Shown here in pieces: positions 1 to 8,454 of a stretch of DNA of 64,000 nt. The stretch is from Mesorhizobium huakuii (lineage in GTDB: Bacteria; Pseudomonadota; Alphaproteobacteria; Rhizobiales; Rhizobiaceae). The translations under genes were made by a program, and so were the position numbers. The notes beneath the pieces are model-generated. The model saw only the letters and a program-made list of their open reading frames with translations, ran no database searches and had not been told where the DNA came from. Location: assembly GCF_030160235.1 (NCBI RefSeq), contig NZ_BSNY01000053.1, positions 62,001 through 126,000 of the forward strand. Direction: 5' to 3'. Within the stretch, counting starts at the first letter, position 1; each line of letters starts with the position of its first letter.

Positions 1-756
1 CCGACCTTCAATTTCCATATTGCCGGCGTCGGCGGGCGGCTGGTGACGGTGCCTTACGAGGACGACCGCGAAAGCCTGGATGGTTTGCTTAAGGCCGTCG
101 TCAAGGAGAAGGCCCCGCTCGTCTATCTGTCCAACCCGGACAATCCGATGGGCAGTTGGTGGGAAATGGACGAGGTGATCCGCTTCATCGAGGCGCTGCC
201 GGAGACCGCCATGCTGGTGCTCGACGAGGCCTATGGCGAATTGGGGCCGGCCTCGGCCCTGCCGCCGATCGATATCTCGCGACCGAATGTCATCCGCATG
301 CGCACCTTTTCAAAGGCTTATGGGCTTGCCGGGATACGCTGCGGCTATGCGATTGCGGAGGCCCAGGTGATCCGCGACTTCGAGAAGATCCGCAACCACT
401 ACGGCGTCAGCCGCATGGCGCAGATCGCCGGTGTCGAGGCACTCGCCGACCAGGCCTATCTCGAGACGGTGGTGGCGCGGGTGGCTGCCGGGCGCCGGCG
501 CATCGCGGCGATCGCCGAGCAGAACGGGTTGAAGCCGCTGGCCTCGGCGACCAATTTCGTCACCATCGATTGCGGCCTTGACGGCGCCTTCGCGCTGAAA
601 GTGCTGCAGGGGCTGTTGTCGCGCGACGTGTTCATCCGCAAGCCAATGGCGCCAGGGCTCGACCGCTGCATTCGCGTCAGCGTCGGCCTCGAGCACGAAC
701 TGGACATCTTTGCCGAGGAATTGCCGGGCGCGCTGGCGGCGGCGCGAGGGAACTAG
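1..756 (+). CDS. HisC-like pyridoxal-phosphate aminotransferase (5' end outside window)
   Basis: Class I/II fold-type-I aminotransferase; the frame is open from base 1, so only the C-terminal 251 residues are present (family members are about 350-370 aa). Visible landmarks are NPDNPMG, the PLP-binding aspartate in LVLDEAYGE, and SKAYGLAG, whose Lys (visible residue 105) should form the Schiff base. C-terminal VFIRKPM and RCIRVSVG resemble the substrate-carboxylate arginine region of histidinol-phosphate aminotransferases. It could transaminate histidinol phosphate or an aromatic or other amino acid; no his genes are nearby, so a housekeeping HisC is not implied. The stop overlaps the stop of the convergent MarR gene by a few bases. 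Confidence 0.85.
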   Translation, partial: PTFNFHIAGVGGRLVTVPYEDDRESLDGLLKAVVKEKAPLVYLSNPDNPMGSWWEMDEVIRFIEALPETAMLVLDEAYGELGPASALPPIDISRPNVIRMRTFSKAYGLAGIRCGYAIAEAQVIRDFEKIRNHYGVSRMAQIAGVEALADQAYLETVVARVAAGRRRIAAIAEQNGLKPLASATNFVTIDCGLDGAFALKVLQGLLSRDVFIRKPMAPGLDRCIRVSVGLEHELDIFAEELPGALAAARGN

Positions 757-1280
757 GCTCTTTCACGGCGTTCGGATGCTGGCGCTCCGCTTAGCAGATG
801 CCTGGCGCGTACCAATATGTCCGACAACTCCGCGGCTTCCTCGTCGTCCAGGCCTGCCGTCAGGCGGGTCAGATCACGATCGGCGGCATCCTGGAGTGCG
901 GCAAGCGCGGCGTGGCCGCGCATGGTGAGAGAGAGCACACGCCGATGCGAGGCATCGCGGCCGGCACGCGCTTCGATCAGGCCGGCGGCAGAGAATTTTC
1001 GAAGGATTCTCGTGATATAGGCCGGGTCCAGCTGGAGTTCCCCGGCAATGTTGGACGCTGCCGGTCCGAAATCGATTTGAAACACCCTCGCCAGAAAGCC
1101 TGCCTTGCCGGGGCTGCTGGCAATGTGGCCGGGTCGACGGGCCAGTTCGAACAGCACCCGCGCCTCGATCAGCGTATAGGCACTGTGTGTCAAGGTCTCG
1201 TCGAGCAGCCCGATCAGACCGGTGTAGAACCGATTGAAACATCTGAGGTCGCTGACCAAGGCACTCCGATTGGCTGGCAT
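753..1280 (-). CDS. MarR-family transcriptional regulator
   Basis: 175-residue winged-helix regulator. Features are a helical N-terminus (LRCFNRFYTGLIGLLDETL), a recognition-helix region (LQLDPAYITRILRKFSAAGLI) and a wing (GRDASHRRVLSLTMRGHAAL), in the usual MarR order and length. I chose the ATG at 1280 (MPANRS); an upstream in-frame ATG at 1325 would add 15 residues and overlap the operator-like palindromes. It is divergent from acylphosphatase and probably represses itself through the inverted repeats at 1328-1365. The ligand is unknown. Some proteins of this type carry a GNAT domain after the MarR domain; this one does not. Confidence 0.85.
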   Translation of the reverse strand: MPANRSALVSDLRCFNRFYTGLIGLLDETLTHSAYTLIEARVLFELARRPGHIASSPGKAGFLARVFQIDFGPAASNIAGELQLDPAYITRILRKFSAAGLIEARAGRDASHRRVLSLTMRGHAALAALQDAADRDLTRLTAGLDDEEAAELSDILVRARHLLSGAPASERRERA

Positions 1281-1327
1281 GTCATGCGCCTTCCCTGAGA
1301 TTCCAGTCGGCAGATCATTGCGCAAAA

Positions 1328-1365
1328 GTTGACCAAGTCAACCATTTATTGGATCAAGTCATCCA
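1328..1365. promoter_or_regulatory. Paired MarR-type operator candidate
   Basis: Two successive inverted repeats lie in the 178-bp divergent gap between the MarR gene and acyP. GTTGACCAAGTCAAC (1328-1342) is a perfect 6-bp palindrome with a 3-bp centre. TGGAT-CAAGTC-ATCCA (1350-1365) shares the CAAGTC core. The position just upstream of the MarR start fits autoregulation. The operator role is inferred from symmetry and context. Confidence 0.5.
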
Positions 1366-1458
1366 TCTTGAGAGAGCCTCGGCTCCAATTCGATAGTCCC
1401 CTCCAAGCCAGTTGCCTTCGCTCGTTCCTGCGCCAGACTCTATGCAAGGGAGCGCGCG

Positions 1459-1743
1459 ATGAACGATCGGAAAAGGGCAGTGCGAGCCTGCGTACATGGC
1501 AGGGTGCAAGGCGTCGGCTACAGGATGTGGGCGAGAGGCGAAGCGGCAGGGCTTGGGCTGGTGGGCTGGGTGCGCAACGAAAGAGACGGCTCGGTAACAG
1601 CATGGCTTGCCGGCGCCGACGCGGCGGTTTCGTCCATGATCGAACGGCTTCGGCAGGGCCCGGCGGGCGCTTCAGTCACGCGGGTCGATGTCGAGGAGAT
1701 CGAGACCTGGACCGCGCCTGGAGATTTCAGGATCGTCGCATAG
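1459..1743 (+). CDS. acyP: Acylphosphatase
   Basis: 94-residue cytosolic acylphosphatase, which hydrolyses carboxyl-phosphate bonds in small acyl phosphates. The N-terminal signature HGRVQGVGYR supplies the phosphate-binding Arg22, and GWVRNERDGSV supplies the catalytic Asn40. Length is normal for the family (about 90-100 aa). An AAGGGA Shine-Dalgarno sits 8 bases before the ATG. The gene stands alone between the MarR gene and the TetR/liu block; the link to MarR is only divergent orientation. Confidence 0.95.
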   Translation: MNDRKRAVRACVHGRVQGVGYRMWARGEAAGLGLVGWVRNERDGSVTAWLAGADAAVSSMIERLRQGPAGASVTRVDVEEIETWTAPGDFRIVA

Positions 1744-1788
1744 GCGCATGCGCGTCACGCGAATCAGTTTGACGCCCTTGAATTAATT

Positions 1789-1816
1789 GAACGTTCGTTT
1801 TATTATCGTTCTAACG
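1789..1816. promoter_or_regulatory. Possible TetR operator before the liu regulator
   Basis: Just 5' of the TetR gene is an AT-rich stretch in GC-rich DNA. It holds the 8-bp palindrome GAACGTTC (1789-1796) and a wider GAACG-N13-CGTTC inverted repeat (1789-1811), followed by CTAACGA. The spacing and location fit self-regulation by the TetR protein. No experimental motif for this regulator is known to me. Confidence 0.35.
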
Positions 1817-1824
1817 AGGCGATC

Positions 1825-2466
1825 ATGGCGCGCACCACAGGATCCGACGGCGAACGAACCGAGGCGGCAGTCCGCGAAGCGGCGGTCAACCTGATCGCAC
1901 GCTATGGCTACGAGGCGATGTCGATGCGCCGGCTGGCGGCCGAGGTCGGCGTGCAGGCCGCCGCGCTCTATCGCTATTTCCCGACCAAGGAAGACCTGCT
2001 GTTCACGTTGATGCGCGAGCACATGGAGGGACTTCGGGAGGCCTGGGAGCACGTCAGGCCAACCGATGCGGATCCGGCGGAGCAGCTTGCAGCCTATGTG
2101 CGCAACCACATCGCTTTCCACATCGAGCGCCGCCATGCCACGCATGTATCGAACATGGAACTGCGCAGCCTGTCGCCCGACAGGCTGACACAGATCCTCA
2201 AGCAGCGCACGGCCTACGAAAAAGAACTGCGCGCCATCCTGCGCGAAGGCGCCGACACCGGAAGCTTTAGCATCGAGGACACCGGCCTGACGGCCATGGC
2301 GCTGATCCAGATGATGACGGGCGTCATCGTCTGGTTTCGACCGGGCGAGCGGCTGTCGGTCCCTGAAGTGACGGCGACATATCTTTCAATGACAATGCGC
2401 CTGGTTGGCGCGAGGATGGATACCTACAGCGCCGCACGTCCCTTGGACGCGCAAAGGACGCTGTAG
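1825..2466 (+). CDS. TetR/AcrR-family regulator, likely of the liu genes
   Basis: 213-residue one-component repressor. Residues about 10-58 form the TetR helix-turn-helix (NLIARYGYEAMSMRRLAAEV, then AALYRYFPTKEDLL). The rest is an all-helical ligand domain of the TetR C-terminal type. It lies directly upstream of, and on the same strand as, the isovaleryl-CoA dehydrogenase gene, separated by 72 bp containing a hairpin repeat. Leucine catabolism clusters in proteobacteria are commonly controlled by a MerR-type (LiuR) or TetR-type (LiuQ) regulator, so this is a plausible local regulator sensing an acyl-CoA. That role is inferred from position. Confidence 0.85.
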   Translation: MARTTGSDGERTEAAVREAAVNLIARYGYEAMSMRRLAAEVGVQAAALYRYFPTKEDLLFTLMREHMEGLREAWEHVRPTDADPAEQLAAYVRNHIAFHIERRHATHVSNMELRSLSPDRLTQILKQRTAYEKELRAILREGADTGSFSIEDTGLTAMALIQMMTGVIVWFRPGERLSVPEVTATYLSMTMRLVGARMDTYSAARPLDAQRTL

Positions 2467-2478
2467 CACTTGAATTTT

Positions 2479-2523
2479 GCGCATGATCCTTTCCGAAAAT
2501 CGAAGTCGATTTTCGGGTCGTGC
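2479..2523. repeat. Rhizobial hairpin repeat in the liuA leader
   Basis: Inner perfect stem CCGAAAATCGA (2493-2503) / TCGATTTTCGG (2506-2516) around a 2-base loop, flanked by outer near-complementary ends GCATGATC (2481-2488) and GTCGTGC (2517-2523). The GCATGATCC...TTTTCGG architecture matches a short palindromic repeat I recall as abundant in Rhizobiales intergenic DNA. It starts 12 bases after the TetR stop and ends just before the liuA Shine-Dalgarno, so a co-transcript would carry it as a strong hairpin. Confidence 0.7.
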
Positions 2524-2538
2524 GGCAGGAGGAACGCC

Positions 2539-3702
2539 ATGTACACGAACACGCTCAGCTTCGGGCATGACGAGGACATCGAGGCGCTGCGCGACATGGT
2601 GCGGCGCTTCGCCCAGGAGAGGATCGCGCCGATCGCCGGCGACATCGACCGCCAGAACGAATTTCCGGCGCATCTGTGGCGCGAGCTCGGCGAACTCGGC
2701 CTGCTCGGCATCACCGCCGATCCCGATTTTGGCGGCAGCGGCATGGGTTATCTCGCCCATGTGATTGCGGTGGAGGAAATTTCCCGCGCCTCGGCTTCGG
2801 TCGGCCTCTCCTACGGCGCCCACTCCAACCTGTGCGTCAACCAGATCAACCGCTGGGCGACGCCGGCGCAGAAGGAGAAATTCCTGCCATCGCTGTGCTC
2901 AGGCGAGCATATCGGCGCGCTGGCCATGTCTGAATCCGGCGCCGGCTCGGATGTCGTCTCGCTCAAGCTGCGCGCTGAAAAACGCAATGACCGCTATGTG
3001 CTCAACGGCACCAAGATGTGGATCACCAACGGCCCGGACGCCGATACGCTGGTCGTTTATGCCAAGACCGATCCGGACCGCAAGTCGCGCGGCATCACCG
3101 CCTTCATCGTCGAGAAGGCGATGACGGGATTCTCCGTGGCGCAGAAACTCGACAAGCTCGGCATGCGCGGCTCCAACACCGGCGAGCTGGTTTTTTCGGA
3201 TGTCGAGGTACCTTTCGACAATGTCCTGCACGAGGAAGGGCGTGGCGTCGAAGTGCTGATGTCGGGCCTCGACTATGAGCGCACCGTGCTTGCCGGCGGC
3301 CCGATCGGCCTGATGGCTGCCTGTCTCGATGTGGCGATCCCCTACGTGCACGAGCGCAAGCAGTTCGGCCAGCCGATCGGCGAGTTCCAGCTGGTGCAGG
3401 GCAAGCTGGCCGACATGTACACGGTGATGAACGCCGCGCGTGCCTATGTCTATGCCGTCGCCGCCGCCTGCGATCGCGGCCAGACCACCCGCAAGGACGC
3501 CGCCGGCTGCGTGCTGTTCGCGGCTGAGAAGGCAACGCAGATGGCGCTGGACGCCATCCAACTGCTGGGCGGCAACGGCTATATCAACGAATATCCGACC
3601 GGACGGCTGTTGCGTGACGCCAAACTCTACGAGATCGGCGCCGGTACCAGCGAAATCCGGCGCTGGCTGATCGGCCGCGAGATCATGGCGGAGGGGGTGT
3701 GA
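2539..3702 (+). CDS. liuA: Isovaleryl-CoA dehydrogenase
   Basis: 387-residue FAD-dependent acyl-CoA dehydrogenase converting isovaleryl-CoA to 3-methylcrotonyl-CoA in leucine breakdown and passing electrons to ETF. Family signatures are [25 protein letters not shown] and the C-terminal [13 protein letters not shown]. In [10 protein letters not shown], Glu247 is at the position of the catalytic base specific to isovaleryl-CoA dehydrogenases (most acyl-CoA dehydrogenases place theirs near the C-terminus), which supports the substrate call. The ATG at 2539 follows a GGCAGGAGG Shine-Dalgarno; the frame is open further upstream through the hairpin repeat but lacks an RBS there. The next gene, liuB, starts 2 bases after the stop. 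Confidence 0.95.
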   Translation: MYTNTLSFGHDEDIEALRDMVRRFAQERIAPIAGDIDRQNEFPAHLWRELGELGLLGITADPDFGGSGMGYLAHVIAVEEISRASASVGLSYGAHSNLCVNQINRWATPAQKEKFLPSLCSGEHIGALAMSESGAGSDVVSLKLRAEKRNDRYVLNGTKMWITNGPDADTLVVYAKTDPDRKSRGITAFIVEKAMTGFSVAQKLDKLGMRGSNTGELVFSDVEVPFDNVLHEEGRGVEVLMSGLDYERTVLAGGPIGLMAACLDVAIPYVHERKQFGQPIGEFQLVQGKLADMYTVMNAARAYVYAVAAACDRGQTTRKDAAGCVLFAAEKATQMALDAIQLLGGNGYINEYPTGRLLRDAKLYEIGAGTSEIRRWLIGREIMAEGV

Positions 3703-3704
3703 GC

Positions 3705-5312
3705 ATGGCCGTCCTGCAAACCCAGATATCCCCCTCCTCCGACACTTTCCGCGCCAATGCCGAACGCATGCGTGCGCTGGTCGCCGATATCGCCGACAAG
3801 GCCGCAACCGTCGAGCGCGGCGGCTCGGAGGAGGCGCGCGAGCGCCATATTTCGCGCGGCAAGCTGCTGCCGCGCGAACGCCTGGCGCAATTGCTCGACG
3901 CCGGCTCGCCCTTCCTCGAGATCGGCCAGTTCGCGGCGTGGTCGATGTATGGCGAGGAGATTTCCTCGGCCGGCATGATCGCCGGCGTCGGCCGGGTCGA
4001 GGGCACCGAGGTGATGGTCGTCGTCAACGATGCCACGGTGAAGGGCGGCACCTACTATCCACTGACGGTGAAAAAGCATCTGCGGGCGCAGGAGATCGCG
4101 CTGCAGAACAATCTGCCCTGCATCTATCTGGTCGACAGCGGCGGCGCCAATCTGCCCAACCAGGACGAGGTGTTTCCCGACCGCGAGCATTTCGGCCGCA
4201 TCTTCTACAACCAGGCCAACATGTCGGCTGCCGGCATTCCGCAGATCGCCTGCGTCATGGGGTCCTGCACGGCCGGAGGCGCCTATGTGCCGGCGATGTC
4301 GGACGAGACAATCATGGTGCGCAACCAGGCGACCATTTTTCTCGGCGGCCCGCCGCTGGTGAAAGCGGCCACCGGCGAGGACGTCAGCGCCGAGGATCTG
4401 GGCGGTGCGGATGTGCATACGCGGCTTTCCGGCGTTGCCGACCATTATGCGATGGACGACGAACATGCGCTCGCCATCTGCCGGCGCATCGTCAAAAACC
4501 TGAATCGGAACAAGACCGTAAGCCTGAACTTACAGAGATCGATTCCGCCGCTTCATCCGGCGGATGAACTCTACGGCGTCGTGCCGACCGATCTGCGCCA
4601 GCCCTACGATGTGCGCGAGGTGATCGCTCGTCTTGTCGACGGCTCCGAATTCGACGAGTTCAAGCAGAACTACGGCACGACGCTGATCACCGGTTTTGCC
4701 CATCTCCACGGCATGCCGGTCGGCATCATCGCCAACAATGGCGTGCTGTTTTCCGAAAGCGCGCTGAAGGGCGCGCATTTCATCGAGCTGTGCTGCCAGC
4801 GCGGGATCCCGCTGGTCTTCCTGCAGAACATCACGGGCTTCATGGTCGGCCGGAAATACGAGGCAGGCGGCATCGCCAAGGACGGCGCCAAGCTGGTGAT
4901 GGCGGTTGCCACCGCCAGGGTGCCGAAGGTGACGGTCATCATCGGCGGTTCGTTCGGCGCCGGCAATTACGGCATGTGCGGCCGTGCCTATTCGCCACGC
5001 TTCCTGTGGATGTGGCCGAACGCCCGGATCTCGGTGATGGGCGGCGAACAGGCGGCAACCGTGCTCGCCATGGTCAAGCGCGAAGGCATCGAGCGCAAAG
5101 GGGGCGAATGGAGCGCCGAGGAGGAGGCGAAATTCAAGAAGCCGATCCTGATGAAATACGAGCATGAAGGCCATCCGCTCTATTCGTCCGCCCGCCTCTG
5201 GGATGACGGCATCATCGATCCGGCGAAGACGCGCGAGGTGCTGGCACTCAGCCTCTCCGCGTCGCTCAACGCCGAAATCGGGGACACGCGCTTCGGCGTG
5301 TTCAGGATGTGA
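3705..5312 (+). CDS. liuB: 3-methylcrotonyl-CoA carboxylase, carboxyltransferase (beta) subunit
   Basis: 535 residues, a typical length for MCC beta. It transfers CO2 from carboxybiotin on LiuD to 3-methylcrotonyl-CoA. The crotonase-like carboxyltransferase halves are visible: the N-half has [20 protein letters not shown] and [14 protein letters not shown]; the C-half has [19 protein letters not shown] and [15 protein letters not shown]. The QDEVFPD segment favours MCC over propionyl- or acetyl-CoA carboxylases. The ATG at 3705 lies 2 bases past the liuA stop; a GTG at 3699 would overlap liuA. Its own stop is one base from the next ATG, implying tight coupling with the macrodomain gene. Confidence 0.95.
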   Translation: MAVLQTQISPSSDTFRANAERMRALVADIADKAATVERGGSEEARERHISRGKLLPRERLAQLLDAGSPFLEIGQFAAWSMYGEEISSAGMIAGVGRVEGTEVMVVVNDATVKGGTYYPLTVKKHLRAQEIALQNNLPCIYLVDSGGANLPNQDEVFPDREHFGRIFYNQANMSAAGIPQIACVMGSCTAGGAYVPAMSDETIMVRNQATIFLGGPPLVKAATGEDVSAEDLGGADVHTRLSGVADHYAMDDEHALAICRRIVKNLNRNKTVSLNLQRSIPPLHPADELYGVVPTDLRQPYDVREVIARLVDGSEFDEFKQNYGTTLITGFAHLHGMPVGIIANNGVLFSESALKGAHFIELCCQRGIPLVFLQNITGFMVGRKYEAGGIAKDGAKLVMAVATARVPKVTVIIGGSFGAGNYGMCGRAYSPRFLWMWPNARISVMGGEQAATVLAMVKREGIERKGGEWSAEEEAKFKKPILMKYEHEGHPLYSSARLWDDGIIDPAKTREVLALSLSASLNAEIGDTRFGVFRM

Positions 5313-5313
5313 G

Positions 5314-5844
5314 ATGGGCAAGGCGCTGGACAGGATCCGCATCCAAACCGGCGACATCACGAAGCTGGATGTCGACGCCATCGTCAATGCCGCCAACACC
5401 TCGCTTCTCGGCGGCGGTGGGGTCGATGGCGCCATCCATCGCGCCGCCGGCCGCGAGCTCGAGTTCGAATGCCGGATGCTGGACGGATGCAATGTCGGCG
5501 ACGCCAAGATCACCAAGGGTTACAAATTGCCGGCTCGGCATATCATCCACACGGTCGGGCCGGTCTGGCAGGGCGGCGGCAAGGGCGAAGCCGAACTGTT
5601 GGCCTCCTGCTATGTCAGGTCGTTAGAGCTCGCGGCCGCCAATGATTGCCGTTCGGTGGCGTTTCCGGCGATTTCGACCGGCGTCTACCGCTACCCGAAA
5701 GATGCGGCGACCGAGATCGCTGTCGGCACGGTCAGCATGATCATCGAACAGAAAACCATGCCTGAAACCGTTATCTTCTGCTGCTTCGACGAGCACATGG
5801 CGGAACTATACCAGCGAACCGTTGCTGCGCTCCGGAAGGGTTGA
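5314..5844 (+). CDS. Macrodomain protein, O-acyl-ADP-ribose deacylase type (YmdB-like)
   Basis: 176 residues making up one macrodomain. [22 protein letters not shown] carries the conserved adenosine/ribose-binding region with catalytic Asn and Asp, followed by [18 protein letters not shown] and [12 protein letters not shown]. Related bacterial proteins hydrolyse O-acetyl-ADP-ribose, the by-product of sirtuin deacylases, or remove ADP-ribose from proteins. The start at 5314 follows the liuB stop after one base (TGAGATG), so translation should be coupled to the carboxylase subunit. A longer in-frame reading through the end of liuB is out of frame with liuB and is not a real extension. Confidence 0.9.
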   Translation: MGKALDRIRIQTGDITKLDVDAIVNAANTSLLGGGGVDGAIHRAAGRELEFECRMLDGCNVGDAKITKGYKLPARHIIHTVGPVWQGGGKGEAELLASCYVRSLELAAANDCRSVAFPAISTGVYRYPKDAATEIAVGTVSMIIEQKTMPETVIFCCFDEHMAELYQRTVAALRKG

Positions 5845-5964
5845 ACTGTATGGACCAACCGATACATCAGCACATGCCAACTCGGATTCCCGACAGCGAA
5901 CTGGCGGCGAGGAAAAATATTCGCTACTGCTTGTCCCGCGCAATGCAATGGGGACAGGGTGGAA

Positions 5965-6339
5965 ATGGAATTGAAATATCGCCGGGGCATGACCGCCTCG
6001 ATACTTGCAGGAATACTAATATTAGTAACAGCCGGCGCCGGCCAGGCCGGATCGCTGGCCGGAAGCGAGGGAGACAAACGCTCCCCGCCGGCTTTGAATG
6101 GCGACCCGAAGTCGCCATGCACCAAGGCATACAAGGCCTATGTAGCGGCCAGCGGCCATTCGGCCTACGCCACCACGCCGTATTCCAGGGTGGTCTCGCT
6201 CTACATCCTGTGCGGCGCGCGGCTGAATGCACCGTCGCAGAAAGTGGCGGAAGAGCTGGCGATGAAATCCTGTCTGGCCACGCGCGCGCACTACAAGGTG
6301 ACGAACGGCGGCGCCTGCGAGATCGCTGCTTCGAAGTAG
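5965..6339 (+). CDS. Small secreted four-cysteine protein, unknown function
   Basis: 124 residues. A basic N-terminus and hydrophobic stretch (TASILAGILILVTAGAGQAG) look like a Sec signal peptide cleaved near residue 30. The mature part of about 95 residues has four cysteines (SPC, ILCG, KSC, GAC), enough for two disulfides, and no domain I recognise. The ATG at 5965 has a GGGACAGGG Shine-Dalgarno 5 bases upstream; a GTG at 5959 is in frame. It sits between the macrodomain gene and liuD on the same strand, so it may be co-transcribed with the leucine genes, although its export argues against a direct role there. Confidence 0.65.
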   Translation: MELKYRRGMTASILAGILILVTAGAGQAGSLAGSEGDKRSPPALNGDPKSPCTKAYKAYVAASGHSAYATTPYSRVVSLYILCGARLNAPSQKVAEELAMKSCLATRAHYKVTNGGACEIAASK

Positions 6340-6388
6340 GCCGGCGCCTGCCCGAATGGCGCCGCCCGAAACAAACCCGGGAGGCTCC

Positions 6389-8371
6389 ATGTTCAGCAAG
6401 ATCCTGATCGCCAATCGGGGCGAGATCGCTTGCCGCGTCATCCGCACGGCCCGCAAGCTCGGCGTGCATACCGTCGCCGTCTATTCGGACGCCGACGCGA
6501 AAGCTTTGCACGTCGAGATGGCCGACGAGGCGGTCCATATCGGCGCCTCGCCGGTTGGCGAAAGCTATCTGCGCGGTGACCGGATTGTCGCGGCTGCGCT
6601 TTCTACGGGGGCGCAGGCCATCCATCCCGGTTACGGCTTCCTGTCGGAAAACCCCGATTTCGTCGACCAGGTGGTGGCGGCGGGGCTTACCTTCATCGGC
6701 CCCTCGGCCGCCTCGATCCGCGCCATGGGGCTGAAGGACGCCGCCAAGCGGCTGATGGAGAAAGCCGGCGTTCCAGTCGTTCCGGGCTATCATGGCGAAG
6801 CGCAGGAGATCGTGCTGCTTGCCTCCAAGGCACGCGAGATCGGCTATCCCGTGCTGATCAAGGCGCGCGCCGGCGGCGGCGGCAAGGGCATGCGGCGCGT
6901 CGAACATCCCGATGATTTCTCCGAGGCGCTGTCCAGCGCCCGGCGAGAGGCAAAGGCTGCTTTCGGCGACGACCGCGTGCTGGTCGAAAAATATGTCGAC
7001 AAGCCGCGGCACATCGAAGTGCAGGTGTTCGGCGACAATTTCGGCAATGCCGTGCACCTCTACGAACGCGACTGCTCGGCGCAGCGCCGCCACCAGAAGG
7101 TGATCGAGGAAGCCCCCGCCCCCGGCATGACGCCGGCGCTGCGCAAGGCGATGACGGAAGCGGCGGTGAAGGCCGCCAAGGCGATCGGCTACTCAGGCGC
7201 CGGCACCATCGAGTTCATCGTCGATGCCTCGCAAGGGCTGAAGGCCGACCGCTTCTGGTTCATGGAGATGAACACCCGCCTGCAGGTCGAGCATCCCGTT
7301 ACCGAAATGGTCACCGGCACCGACCTGGTCGAGTGGCAATTGCGGGTCGCCAGCGGCGAAAAGCTGCCGAAGACGCAGAGCGAGATCGCGCTGACCGGCC
7401 ATGCCTTCGAGGCGCGCATCTATGCGGAAGACGCGGCAAAGGGATTCCTGCCGGCAACAGGCACGCTGCATCATCTGAAGTTCCCCGAGGCCGCCCCCGA
7501 GGGCGCCACGATGCGCGTCGAGACGGGCGTGCGGGCCGGCGATGCCATCTCACCCTACTATGATCCGATGATCGCCAAGCTGGTGGTTCATGCAAAGGAC
7601 AGGCAAGCAGCGCTGGAAGCGCTCGGCGCGGCGCTGTCGCAGACTGAAATCGCTGGTTCCACCGTCAACACCGGCTTTCTTGCCGCCCTGGCCGCCGATC
7701 CCGACTTTTGTGCTGGCGATGTCGACACCGGCCTGATCGGCAGACATCAGGCGGCACTGACCGGGGTCGCGCCGCCGAGCGGCGAAATCATCTCGGCAGC
7801 AGCGCTTGCCGCTTCCGGCGCAGGGGTATCGCCGCCATCGAACGACCCATGGTCTTCGCTTTCCGGCTACGCGCATTTCCACGGCGTGGCGCGACGCACG
7901 CGGCTGAAGTTCGGCGAGACCGATATACTGGCAAAGGTCTCGGTGCGGCCGGACGGGCGCTTCCAGGTGGCGCTCGATGCGCCCTATGACAGCACCAATT
8001 CGCATGATTTTCGCGCCGCTCCGCGCCTCGCCCGCTGGCCTGGCCACATCACGGTGTTCGAAGGCGCCGTCGGCTACACATTCGCGGTACCGGACCCGTT
8101 GGCACGGAGCGATGACGCGGCTGCCGCTTCCGGCAGCCTGCGCGCGCCGATGCCGGGTCTGGTCAAGCTGGTGCGCGTGGCGAAGGGCGACGCGGTGATC
8201 AAGGGGCAACCGCTGCTGATCCTCGAGGCCATGAAGATGGAGCACACCATCGCCGCCCCGCATGATGGGGTGGTAGCCGAGATCGCCACCGAAGGTGCGC
8301 AGGTCACAGACGGAACCGTGCTGGTGCGGTTCGTAGAAGAACAGAGCGCCCAGACCGCCGCCGCAGGCTGA
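6389..8371 (+). CDS. liuD: 3-methylcrotonyl-CoA carboxylase, biotin-carboxylase (alpha) subunit
   Basis: 660 residues. The N-terminus (ILIANRGEIACRVIRTARKLG) starts the biotin carboxylase domain (about 1-450), with an ATP-grasp glycine loop (ARAGGGGKGMR) and the MNTRLQVEHPVTE motif. The C-terminus is a biotinyl carrier domain with EAMKMEH, where Lys616 should carry biotin. With LiuB it forms the ATP-dependent carboxylase of leucine catabolism. The ATG at 6389 follows GGGAGG; an upstream ATG at 6356 adds 11 non-conserved residues. A strong bidirectional terminator follows, so liuC and liuE (hydratase and HMG-CoA lyase in canonical clusters) are not in this transcript. Confidence 0.95.
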   Translation: MFSKILIANRGEIACRVIRTARKLGVHTVAVYSDADAKALHVEMADEAVHIGASPVGESYLRGDRIVAAALSTGAQAIHPGYGFLSENPDFVDQVVAAGLTFIGPSAASIRAMGLKDAAKRLMEKAGVPVVPGYHGEAQEIVLLASKAREIGYPVLIKARAGGGGKGMRRVEHPDDFSEALSSARREAKAAFGDDRVLVEKYVDKPRHIEVQVFGDNFGNAVHLYERDCSAQRRHQKVIEEAPAPGMTPALRKAMTEAAVKAAKAIGYSGAGTIEFIVDASQGLKADRFWFMEMNTRLQVEHPVTEMVTGTDLVEWQLRVASGEKLPKTQSEIALTGHAFEARIYAEDAAKGFLPATGTLHHLKFPEAAPEGATMRVETGVRAGDAISPYYDPMIAKLVVHAKDRQAALEALGAALSQTEIAGSTVNTGFLAALAADPDFCAGDVDTGLIGRHQAALTGVAPPSGEIISAAALAASGAGVSPPSNDPWSSLSGYAHFHGVARRTRLKFGETDILAKVSVRPDGRFQVALDAPYDSTNSHDFRAAPRLARWPGHITVFEGAVGYTFAVPDPLARSDDAAAASGSLRAPMPGLVKLVRVAKGDAVIKGQPLLILEAMKMEHTIAAPHDGVVAEIATEGAQVTDGTVLVRFVEEQSAQTAAAG

Positions 8372-8400
8372 CAAGCGGAGCGCTTCGCGGACCGCCAACA

Positions 8401-8429
8401 AAATGGCCGGGGCGAAACCCCGGCCATTT
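8401..8429. terminator. Bidirectional intrinsic terminator between liuD and the binding-protein gene
   Basis: Perfect 12-bp stem AAATGGCCGGGG (8401-8412) / CCCCGGCCATTT (8418-8429) with a CGAAA loop, A-rich on one flank and T-rich on the other, between two convergent genes. Confidence 0.9.
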
Positions 8430-8454
8430 CCCTGGATTACATCATTACCGAGGA

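Noticed and set aside
1328-1342. FNR/FixK box
   Set aside because: TTGAC-CAA-GTCAA has a 3-base spacer rather than the required 4; better explained as a MarR operator.
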